The notes beneath the pieces were generated by a model. That model had not been told where the DNA came from. It ran no database searches and worked only from the letters and a program-made list of their open reading frames with translations. 64,000 nt of DNA from Rhodococcus qingshengii JCM 15477 (GTDB taxonomy: Bacteria; Actinomycetota; Actinomycetes; Mycobacteriales; Mycobacteriaceae). Positions 1 through 5,784 of the stretch are shown one piece after another. The position numbers and the translations under genes are program-made. The DNA is taken from NCBI RefSeq assembly GCF_023221595.1, contig NZ_CP096563.1:310001-374000 (forward strand), in the 5' to 3' direction. Positions within the stretch are counted from its first letter, which is position 1. Every line of letters begins with the position of its first letter.

Positions 1-2
1 TC

Positions 3-140
3 GTGGAACAGCGCAATGGGCACGTCAGCGTACGAGTAGCGGCGATTCTGACGGAATTCGACAACCAGAGTGCTCGTTGCCGGATCGTAGCCAGCGGCTC
101 GGACATTGGTGGATTGTGGGATCGGGATGAGATTCACTAA
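3..140 (+). CDS. C-terminal end of an unidentified coding region (partial)
   Basis: A frame open to the left window edge runs to a TAA at 138-140 and encodes about 45 residues ending GGLWDRDEIH. The composition looks protein-like, with charged and hydrophobic residues mixed. No family is recognisable from so short a tail. The GTG at position 3 is simply the first in-frame codon, so the real start is probably outside the window. It would be the first gene of the proposed integrated element. It could also be non-coding. Confidence 0.3.
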   Translation: MEQRNGHVSVRVAAILTEFDNQSARCRIVASGSDIGGLWDRDEIH

Positions 141-411
141 CAGCCCCTAGAAACGGTTGAGACAGCGGACGCGGATCGGTCCGTGCAAACTGAACGGTCA
201 CCTTGTTCGGAAGGTTCCCAAGCCAAGGGGCGTTGGCATCGCTGGGGCCTGGCCGTACGGACCACTTCCGAGCCGAGACTGCGAAATCCCTGGGCGTTGA
301 CGCCTCCCAGCGTCGTGTGCAACGCGTGCGCGAGCCCGCTCAGCGCGTAGGAGGGAGAGAACCAGTAACCGGTCATCGGAAAGGGCGTCCGTCGACGTGG
401 ACACCCTCGCA

Positions 412-442
412 GACCTGACCGTGTTTGAAACACGGTCAGGTC
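412..442. promoter_or_regulatory. 31-base near-perfect palindrome, candidate operator
   Basis: The arm GACCTGACCGTGTTT (412-426) is exactly mirrored by AAACACGGTCAGGTC (428-442), with a single central G. A one-base centre makes an RNA hairpin awkward and no T tract follows. A dimeric repressor site (TetR-like geometry) is therefore more likely than a terminator. No regulator gene lies beside it in the window. Confidence 0.45.
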
Positions 443-575
443 GCGGATGGGGTATGTCTGGCATGCCTCATCGCCAGGTCTGCCCTCATCAGTAGTGAGT
501 GCGGCAAAACAGACCCAGTCGAACCTGGGCCTCACGCCGCAGTGGATGTCGATAGCGAACAGTAATCTCTGTCAG

Positions 576-595
576 GTGGAGCTCGTCAGCTCCAC
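576..595 (+). promoter_or_regulatory. Hairpin in the 5' leader of the 617 gene
   Basis: GTGGAGCT (576-583) pairs with AGCTCCAC (588-595) over a four-base loop. It sits directly before the purine-rich ribosome site (GACGAGAGG, about 601-609) of the following gene. It could affect ribosome access or be a repressor site. The function is a guess. Confidence 0.35.
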
Positions 596-616
596 GCTGA
601 GACGAGAGGCTCGCCG

Positions 617-1057
617 ATGACCGAAAATTGCTGGCTCAAAACTCTGGATGGCACCGTAGTTCGGCCGTCACTGGCCGTCAGGTTCGACGTCCAGCCGGAT
701 TTCTACGATTTGGGACGCCGTGGCAGCCTCATCGTTCTACGAGTCCACGTCAATGGCCCTCGAAGCAGGGACAATGCAGCAACGACCGAAGCCCTCCATC
801 TCTTGGAGCTGCCCAGTGAATTCGCCGGCGGACCGGGCTTCACCGAATTTGACGCGGAGGCAGACGCGCGCAACGCTGCGAAAATCGCACAACTCACAGC
901 TCTCATCGAACCTCTGACCAATGCAATCGCCACCAACGCTGGGAACCGCGGTCTCACCACTATCGGTGTGAGCCTCGACGGAGGAGTCGAAATCCGCCGG
1001 CGCAATGAATGGACGGGCGCCGAGGTCGTCAAAGAAGCTGAGGTGAACAACGCCTGA
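617..1057 (+). CDS. Hypothetical protein, 146 aa
   Basis: I do not recognise this soluble-looking protein. It starts MTENCWLKTLDG, has no signal peptide or membrane segment, and includes a hydrophobic stretch SLIVLRVHVNG (about residues 36-46). A helical region rich in Ala follows around 85-115, then ISLDGG-like strands near the end. The ATG follows GAGAGG at good spacing and is preceded by a hairpin. The gene faces the 1289-1702 membrane-protein gene across an array of seven hairpins, and lies left of a tRNA fragment that may mark the end of an integrated element. That position suggests accessory cargo, but no activity can be inferred. Confidence 0.7.
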   Translation: MTENCWLKTLDGTVVRPSLAVRFDVQPDFYDLGRRGSLIVLRVHVNGPRSRDNAATTEALHLLELPSEFAGGPGFTEFDAEADARNAAKIAQLTALIEPLTNAIATNAGNRGLTTIGVSLDGGVEIRRRNEWTGAEVVKEAEVNNA

Positions 1058-1080
1058 TTGGCGATCAGATCCCAAGACCC

Positions 1081-1277
1081 TGATGTCGGCTGTGCCGACA
1101 TCAGCTAAAAGGGTGTCGGTAGTACTGACACCCATTGAGTCTTCGCCGATCGGCGAAGACTCCCACCAACGCTTCCCGGCGCCGGGAAACGTTGCGGGAT
1201 CTCACAAAGGGTGTGCGTTCACCGCACGCCCTTCTTCGCAGTGGCGCGAAAAGGGTACTCACTCAGCGCGTACCCTT
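1081..1277. repeat. Array of seven consecutive inverted repeats (hairpins)
   Basis: Seven dyads follow one another with 0-12 bases between them: 1081-1103, 1111-1133, 1137-1162 (a perfect 26-base palindrome), 1167-1194, 1207-1233, 1235-1250 and 1251-1277. Stems are 5-13 bp and mostly differ in sequence; only the first two share the TGTCGG motif. On the minus strand the second and the seventh are followed by TTTT, so they could end transcripts from the right. The array fills the gap between two convergent genes. It may be stacked terminators, a structured RNA, or a replication/transfer origin of a mobile element. Confidence 0.8.
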
Positions 1278-1288
1278 GACCGTTTCAC

Positions 1289-1702
1289 CTACGTCACTGA
1301 GAAGAGACTCGCAGCCAGACCGAGAATGATGCCGAGCACGAGGCCCAGTAGCCCCGCTCGCTCAAGCCATTTGTTTGGCTCCTTCATCGCTTCTCTGTGT
1401 CCGATTACTTGCTCGAGCGCCAGGCGGACGTTTCGTACTCGCATATCCGTTTCGACCGAGGGGCGGATCATCGCCGCGAAACTTTCATCACCGCCTGCGT
1501 ATTCGACAGAAAGCGGGCCTGAATCCTCGTCGATCTCATTCCAGACCTTCCAAATCACCTGAAGATTGCCCTGCAACAACTGGTCGTTACGCCGCGCACG
1601 CAGGAACTCGCGCACCACGATCACGATGCCGAAGAGTTGGAACACGCCCGCCAGTGAGTACAGCAGGTAGATCCCAGCAGACGAGTTCAGAAAATCGATC
1701 AT
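1289..1702 (-). CDS. Small membrane protein of unknown function, 137 aa
   Basis: The protein has an N-terminal membrane helix (about residues 8-32, GIYLLYSLAGVFQLFGIVIVV) and a C-terminal one (about 115-136, rich in Leu/Gly). A charged loop of about 80 residues lies between them. With both helices crossing, the loop is likely on one face and both ends on the other. It contains paired acidic and basic patches (NEIDEDSG, KEPNKWLER). I recognise no family. Transcription runs leftwards into the hairpin array, whose first dyad met (1251-1277) is followed by TTTT on this strand and can act as its terminator. Together with the 617 gene it is probably cargo of an integrated element. Confidence 0.7.
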   Translation of the reverse strand: MIDFLNSSAGIYLLYSLAGVFQLFGIVIVVREFLRARRNDQLLQGNLQVIWKVWNEIDEDSGPLSVEYAGGDESFAAMIRPSVETDMRVRNVRLALEQVIGHREAMKEPNKWLERAGLLGLVLGIILGLAASLFSVT

Positions 1703-1918
1703 GAGGGCACACGTTAGCCCGAAGGGATGTCTCGGGTGTCGTCACGTTCTACGTCGGATCCCACATCGAACGGTGAGGAAGGAACGAGCCGTAGTCGAGC
1801 GTTCCCTGAGCACAAATGAGCACACCTACTACAAAATGGGGGTGATTCGGCGTGACCGCACCTGACCCATTACCGCAGGTAGGGCAAAAATCGATCCCCG
1901 GCCTGCGGACGCGCAAGA

Positions 1919-1942
1919 GTTCAAATCCCTCCGCTTCCGTCA
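1919..1942 (+). other. Orphan 3' end of a tRNA-Ser-like gene, candidate att site
   Basis: The segment reads as a T-loop (TTCAAAT), the 3' side of a T-stem (CCCTC), an acceptor strand (CGCTTCC) and a discriminator G. The matching 5' acceptor strand GGAAGCG is absent from the preceding 100 bases, so this is a fragment and not a gene. Its first 16 bases equal those at 58350-58365 in tRNA-Ser(CGA), which supports a serine tRNA origin. Such fragments arise when an integrase inserts DNA at a tRNA 3' end and duplicates that end. An intact copy should then lie to the left, outside the window. Confidence 0.65.
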
Positions 1943-1947
1943 AAAGC

Positions 1948-1986
1948 AAAGGCTCTGACCTAGGACTTCTCCAGGTCAGACCCTTT
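1948..1986 (+). terminator. Terminator-like hairpin after the tRNA fragment
   Basis: AAAGG plus TCTGACCT (1948-1961) pairs with AGGTCAGA plus CCTTT (1973-1986), with one C-C mismatch and an 11-base loop. It lies 5 bases after the tRNA fragment. This is where a tRNA terminator would sit, and is consistent with the terminator having been separated from its tRNA by insertion. Confidence 0.65.
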
Positions 1987-2023
1987 ACCGGTTTCGGAAG
2001 TCACACTGCTTGGGTGGTGGGCG

Positions 2024-2518
2024 TCAGAACCGCACCGTGAACACCACGTGGTGATTCTCTCGGGCCGCGCGCTGGAAAAAGTCCGCCACTTCCTGAAGCC
2101 AGCCCCAGGCGTACCGGCGCTCGTCGGGACCGTACTCCGGGTTGCGGTCGTCGAGAGGCATCGCGTCGTAGCGCGCGCCGAACTCGGATTCGGTGATTTC
2201 CGCCAGGTACGAGGAGACTTCGGCGACCCGATCGGGTGCCAGGTAGGTGACGAGTTGGTCGTCGGTGTCGGCGTTGAGGTCTTCGTCCCCCAAGATCACG
2301 CCGTAGGCCGGCCAGTTCTCGGGCACGCGCTCGTACCCCGTGCTGGAGAGGGCGCACAGGATCGGATCCCACGCCTTGTCCGTGTCGCACGAGAATTCGG
2401 ATCGGCCCGTCTCCTCGATGTCCTCGACCACAGCGCCGAGTTTGTCGTCGTCGCCGCGCGCGTGCAGAAGTTCCGCTGCCACGCTGTCTGACAGCGCGAA
2501 ATGCACCCCAAGTTCCAT
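2024..2518 (-). CDS. DUF1877 (YfbM-like) family protein
   Basis: The 164-aa soluble protein begins MELGVHFALSD and contains the DUF1877 pattern. There is an early helix with DDDKLGAVVEDIEE and a central segment KAWDPILCALSSTG with WPAYGVILGDE, the usual family core. A C-terminal YAWGWLQEVADFFQRAA is also typical. E. coli YfbM is the structural prototype; its biochemical role is unknown. Length is typical of the family and the ATG at 2518 is the natural start. It stands alone, convergent with nothing nearby, and may be the first core gene right of the tRNA fragment. Confidence 0.8.
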   Translation of the reverse strand: MELGVHFALSDSVAAELLHARGDDDKLGAVVEDIEETGRSEFSCDTDKAWDPILCALSSTGYERVPENWPAYGVILGDEDLNADTDDQLVTYLAPDRVAEVSSYLAEITESEFGARYDAMPLDDRNPEYGPDERRYAWGWLQEVADFFQRAARENHHVVFTVRF

Positions 2519-2649
2519 GGCGTGATGCTAACGGCCGACCTTGCCGCCGTCCCGCCGTCACTACAAGACGAATCGACTTAGGTAACGATCCTGCTCTGCC
2601 TCCGACCGAAGTTACCCATGGAGGGCCTGCTGTCATACATACTTCATCG

Positions 2650-3621
2650 GTGATTCCGACAAAACGGACCGGCCTTTCTGTTGTATCGCTGGTGATCCTC
2701 GTCGTCGCGGGGTTGCTGGTCGCAGCCCCTGCCAGCAGCGCCGCGCCGCCGCCTGACTGGAAATACACGATGGTGGCGTTCAGCAATGCCAGCGACCGCG
2801 ACATGGATGTCTACGAGTCGGCTGACGGCACCGGCTTTCAGCTCGTCCAGCAGTCGGCGTACAGGCCGCCGTCTGGGCTCGTGCGTGATCCGAGCATCTT
2901 CCGGAACACGGACGGGTTGTACTACCTCACCTACACGACGGGTGGTGGGGCGAACATCGGGTTCGCACGCAGCAGCGACCGCATCAACTGGACGCCGCTG
3001 GGGAACTATCCGGTTCCGTTTTGCTGCGCCTTGATGCCTGGTACGGGAGATGGCACCGGTTCTGCGAGCCCCCCTGGCTTCTCGGGTTCGGCCGGTTTCA
3101 GCGACGGACCGTCGCTGTCACCATTCGTCACCAAGGCCTGGGCGCCTGAATGGTTTGTGGACGGCGATCGCGTCAACGTCATCCTGTCGATGTCGACCGG
3201 TGGAGGATTTGTGCCGTATCTGATGACGGCGTTGGAACCGTCGCTCCGGTTGTGGAGCCCGCCTGTTCCGCTCGCCGGGATCGGTGCGGACCACATCGAC
3301 ACCACCGTGGTCAAAGTCGGATCGACCTATCATGCGTTCACCAAGAACGAGACGAAGAAGGTCGTCGAGCATGCGGTCGCTCCTTCGGTGACGGGACCTT
3401 ATTCGTTTGTCCCGCCCGGAAATTGGGGTTCGCTTGTCGAAGGTCCGGCCGTGGTTCAGTTGCCGAGCGGCGACTGGCGGATCTATCTCGACGCCTATAC
3501 CGAAGGAAAGTATCTCTACTCCGACAGCACGGACGGGCTGAACACCTGGTCTCCGGTGCAAGAGGTTCCTGGGGTGTCCGGGACTGCACGGCATCTCGGC
3601 ATCATGAGAGAACCGGCATAA
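2650..3621 (+). CDS. Secreted glycoside hydrolase family 43-like protein
   Basis: Residues 1-32 form a signal peptide (basic start, long hydrophobic core, PASSAAP). The mature part has repeated five-bladed-propeller motifs: VRDPSIFRNTDGLYYLTYT, with Asp80 in the position of the GH43 catalytic base, then SSDRINWTPLG, KAWAPEWFVDGDRV and HIDTTVVKVGSTYHAFTKNE. EGPAVVQLPSGDWRIYLD follows. These fit an arabinosidase/xylosidase fold. An acid in EGP (about residue 269) could be the general acid. The GTG start at 2650 gives a complete signal peptide. The gene is monocistronic with a strong terminator after it. The sugar substrate cannot be told from sequence, and a carbohydrate-binding non-enzyme is possible. 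Confidence 0.75.
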   Translation: MIPTKRTGLSVVSLVILVVAGLLVAAPASSAAPPPDWKYTMVAFSNASDRDMDVYESADGTGFQLVQQSAYRPPSGLVRDPSIFRNTDGLYYLTYTTGGGANIGFARSSDRINWTPLGNYPVPFCCALMPGTGDGTGSASPPGFSGSAGFSDGPSLSPFVTKAWAPEWFVDGDRVNVILSMSTGGGFVPYLMTALEPSLRLWSPPVPLAGIGADHIDTTVVKVGSTYHAFTKNETKKVVEHAVAPSVTGPYSFVPPGNWGSLVEGPAVVQLPSGDWRIYLDAYTEGKYLYSDSTDGLNTWSPVQEVPGVSGTARHLGIMREPA

Positions 3622-3640
3622 CTTTCGACCCCGAGTTGGT

Positions 3641-3679
3641 AAGGCTCTGATCAAGGACTCCGGTCTTGGTCAGAGCCTT
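3641..3679 (+). terminator. Rho-independent terminator after the GH43-like gene
   Basis: AAGGCTCTGATCAAG (3641-3655) pairs with CTTGGTCAGAGCCTT (3665-3679) with one G-T pair and a 9-base loop, followed by TTTC. The outer stem resembles the hairpin at 1948-1986. Confidence 0.85.
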
Positions 3680-3695
3680 TTCTCGTACTTGCGTA

Positions 3696-4016
3696 CTACT
3701 TGTGTGCGTCGCCTGCGCGAATCAGTGATTGACAAGCTAACGATGCGATGCCGGTGGGTCCGACGAGTTCGCGCCGACCACGAAGTGAGTATCTCCGCGT
3801 GAGCTGTGCAGAGTTGCGCTCCCAGGCCCCGCTCGGCCTTGATTTGCGATCGATTGCCAAGTAATGCCTGTTAGTTACATATTCAAGTACGCGCACTGGC
3901 TGATGCCCGCACTTTCTGCCTTCAGCTGCTCTGAGGCCCGCGAAATGCGGGTTGAATTCGATTTGCCGCACTGTTCCTGAGGGATCTTCTCGTCCGTAAA
4001 CGGTGACCTTGCTCAT
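3696..4016 (-). CDS. Possible small protein, 106 aa, uncertain
   Basis: The frame starts ATG at 4016 with AAAAAGGA about 12 bases upstream. Its N-terminal half looks protein-like: MSKVTVYGREDPSG, then QIEFNPHFAGL. The second half is arginine-rich and less convincing, and codon use is less G+C-biased than in the neighbours. I recognise no family. It may be a small transferred gene or a chance frame in the gap between the GH43 terminator and the porin promoter region. Confidence 0.35.
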   Translation of the reverse strand: MSKVTVYGREDPSGTVRQIEFNPHFAGLRAAEGRKCGHQPVRVLEYVTNRHYLAIDRKSRPSGAWERNSAQLTRRYSLRGRRELVGPTGIASLACQSLIRAGDAHK

Positions 4017-4020
4017 AGCG

Positions 4021-4163
4021 GGACCTAGGTCCTTTTTGCTGCTGATAAGCCTGTCGATATATACCTGTTACCGAAAGTTCACCCTAAATCCAAGATGGCG
4101 GAATCGGCGCGCTGGCGGGCAAACAGGACGATTGGTACCGTCCGGTAACTAATTCAGTTAGTT
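4021..4163. promoter_or_regulatory. Dyad-containing region upstream of the MspA-like gene
   Basis: A perfect palindrome GGACCTAGGTCC at 4021-4032 is followed by TTTTT. An AACTAA / TTAGTT dyad lies at 4147-4163, about 45 bases before the porin start. The stretch between is A+T-rich for this genome (GATATATACC), as expected of a promoter. Exact -10 and -35 boxes are not clear. Confidence 0.35.
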
Positions 4164-4207
4164 GTCGGCTACCGCTCTGGTTGCTGTGTCACGTGGAGGA
4201 GCAGTTC

Positions 4208-4891
4208 ATGTCGATCGAATCGCAAAACGGCATATCCCATCGTCGATCGAGGGCCGCAGTGGGGCTCGCGGCGTGTGCGGTTGCCACACTGTCGTCTGGG
4301 GTGGTCTTCGCAGGGAGCGCATCGGCAACGCCGACGGCGTTGGCGGACAAATTCGCGAGCACGGTCACCGATGACGGCTGGACGTTGGATCTTGCCGCCA
4401 CCAAACTGTCGGCGAATCCGGTGCCGAATTTGGCGACGACGGCGTTCACTCGTGAGGGGTTCGTGTCGGCGAAGGTGACCGGCACGATCGGTGGTCAGGG
4501 CGATTCGGCAGTGAAGACCGGTTATGTCGAGCAGGGATTGCAGATCGGCTGCCAGATCGATGTCTCCTCCGGACTTGGCTTGGGGCTTGGCTTTTCGCTC
4601 GGCCCGTCTGTCGGTGTGAGTATTTCGGGTGTCCCGTCGGCGAACGTGGGTGTGAATGCGTCGGTGAATCCGAGTATTCAGTCGACGATTGCGCCGGGCA
4701 CGATCACGACGATTCCGTTGGGGAAGAAGGATCTCGAGTCGTCGAAGGCGTCGATCACGGCAGAGAACGTGCACGTGAAGGTTGATGCGTGCATGGGGCC
4801 GGTGACGATCCGCTCGTACGCACAACTCTCGGTGTCGACGGCGACGTCCGACAACACATTGTTCGTGTACTCCGATCCCACCTGGCTCTAA
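4208..4891 (+). CDS. MspA-family outer-membrane porin
   Basis: MspA-type porins form octameric goblet-shaped pores across the mycolate outer membrane. Residues 1-40 are a signal peptide ending GSASA. The mature protein has the family course: FASTVTDDGWTLDLAATKLS near the N-terminus, then FTREGFVSAKVTGTIGG. KTGYVEQGLQIGCQIDVSSG, glycine-rich alternating strands and a C-terminal VKVDACMGPVTIRSYAQLSVST follow, with two Cys placed as in many MspA homologues. The ATG at 4208 follows GTGGAGGAG. About 227 aa is normal. It is followed on the same strand by two small envelope proteins and the 722-aa exported protein, so it may serve that locus as well as general uptake. Confidence 0.88.
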   Translation: MSIESQNGISHRRSRAAVGLAACAVATLSSGVVFAGSASATPTALADKFASTVTDDGWTLDLAATKLSANPVPNLATTAFTREGFVSAKVTGTIGGQGDSAVKTGYVEQGLQIGCQIDVSSGLGLGLGFSLGPSVGVSISGVPSANVGVNASVNPSIQSTIAPGTITTIPLGKKDLESSKASITAENVHVKVDACMGPVTIRSYAQLSVSTATSDNTLFVYSDPTWL

Positions 4892-4981
4892 CCCACGCAG
4901 CCGTCGTCAGCGCTGCTGGCGACTATTCCCGATCCGTCCCGTCCAGGGGTGGTTACTCATCACGCCCACAAAGGAGAAATC

Positions 4982-5374
4982 ATGAAGATTCGTACCTTGG
5001 CCACTGCCGGAACTCTCACCGCAGGTATCGCCCTGTTCGGTGTTCTCGGCGCCGGCATGGCATCTGCTGCAACTCCGATCGTGCAACCGGAACATGGCCG
5101 GATCGGACTTTCGCTTTCGAACGCCGAAACGGCGGCGCTGGCGGCGAGCCCGATTCCTGATGCGATTGCGAACATCGTTCCAGGTTCGCTGAGGGGGGTC
5201 TGGTTGGCGCCTGGTTCCGCGATAACTGTTACCGATGGCAAGGTCGACGCCCTCGAAGGAACTGTGCTCGGTGAAGCAGCCGCGCGTGGTGGGCATGCCA
5301 ATGTCTTTGTCTCCGACCCGAATCACCCCGCCAGTGAGGGGCACATAGTGCTGACGGAGCAGTACTGGAACTGA
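4982..5374 (+). CDS. Small exported protein of unknown function, 130 aa
   Basis: AAAGGAG precedes the ATG at 4982 at ideal spacing. Residues 1-29 are a clear signal peptide (MKIRTLATAG start, core LTAGIALFGVLGAG, MASA cleavage). About 100 mature residues follow, with GLSLSNAETAALAASP, then VPGSLRGVWLAPGSAITVTDGK and EGHIVLTEQYWN at the end. I know of no activity for this type of actinobacterial exported protein. It lies 90 bases after the MspA-like gene and 62 before the next membrane protein, so co-transcription is likely. A chaperone or periplasmic partner of the porin or the 722-aa protein is possible. Confidence 0.8.
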   Translation: MKIRTLATAGTLTAGIALFGVLGAGMASAATPIVQPEHGRIGLSLSNAETAALAASPIPDAIANIVPGSLRGVWLAPGSAITVTDGKVDALEGTVLGEAAARGGHANVFVSDPNHPASEGHIVLTEQYWN

Positions 5375-5436
5375 TACCAGGCCGAACGTCGGCGACCCGT
5401 TGTCTCCGCTCTCCCTTCCTGTTTGGAGTTCCAGCC

Positions 5437-5784
5437 ATGACCGTCAACAACGCCGAACGTCGCAGTGTCCAAACGGAACCCGCTGCCCTCGTCAGCAAAG
5501 GCGTTGCAGACGTTGATGACTGGGATCCGGACAGTGAACTCAGTCCACTCTCCAAGGCTGTGATCGCTACGGCAGTTGGACTGGGGTTGCTGATCGCGGC
5601 ATTCGCGGTGATCGGGAAGCTCGCCGGCTGGGCGAACGACTACGGGACGATCCTGGTTTACCTGGCGTTCTTCTTGTGGATGTCGATCTCCGGACGGTTG
5701 TTCTGTTGGGGCGCAGAAAACTCATCGCGCTACTCCGAACGAAGAAGAGTGACAATCGTGGTGCGCACCGGTGAAGTCCGGTAG
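5437..5784 (+). CDS. Small membrane protein, two helices, 115 aa
   Basis: The N-terminal 38 residues are charged and acidic (DVDDWDPDSELSP). Two membrane helices follow at about 40-61 and 71-90, the second with a WMSISGRLFCW end. A basic tail (RYSERRRV) suggests that both ends face the cytoplasm. No family recognised. Its stop lies 14 bases inside the next gene, which strongly implies translational coupling with the 722-aa exported protein. That makes it a candidate membrane partner in its export or handling. Confidence 0.7.
   Translation: MTVNNAERRSVQTEPAALVSKGVADVDDWDPDSELSPLSKAVIATAVGLGLLIAAFAVIGKLAGWANDYGTILVYLAFFLWMSISGRLFCWGAENSSRYSERRRVTIVVRTGEVR

Larger units (their letters stand above)
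141..616. other. 476-base gap with two dyads, no convincing gene
   Basis: Open frames here are short, arginine-rich and without a ribosome site, so I see no gene. The gap holds a near-perfect 31-base palindrome at 412-442 and a short hairpin at 576-595 just before the next gene. Both are listed separately. Confidence 0.5.

Noticed and set aside
1081..1277. CRISPR array
   Set aside because: The units differ from each other and there are no constant repeats with spacers; no cas genes are present.
1852..1942. Complete tRNA ending at 1942
   Set aside because: No 5' acceptor strand matching CGCTTCC and no anticodon arm are present; only the 3' end is there.
1749..1949. Minus-strand 66-codon frame with a CPTCG motif
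   Set aside because: It starts inside the reverse of the tRNA fragment, a common artefact, has no ribosome site, and one CPxCG pair is not enough for a zinc protein.
2001..2804. Minus-strand frame of 267 codons over the DUF1877 gene
   Set aside because: Arginine-rich text in the shadow of a recognised family member in another frame.
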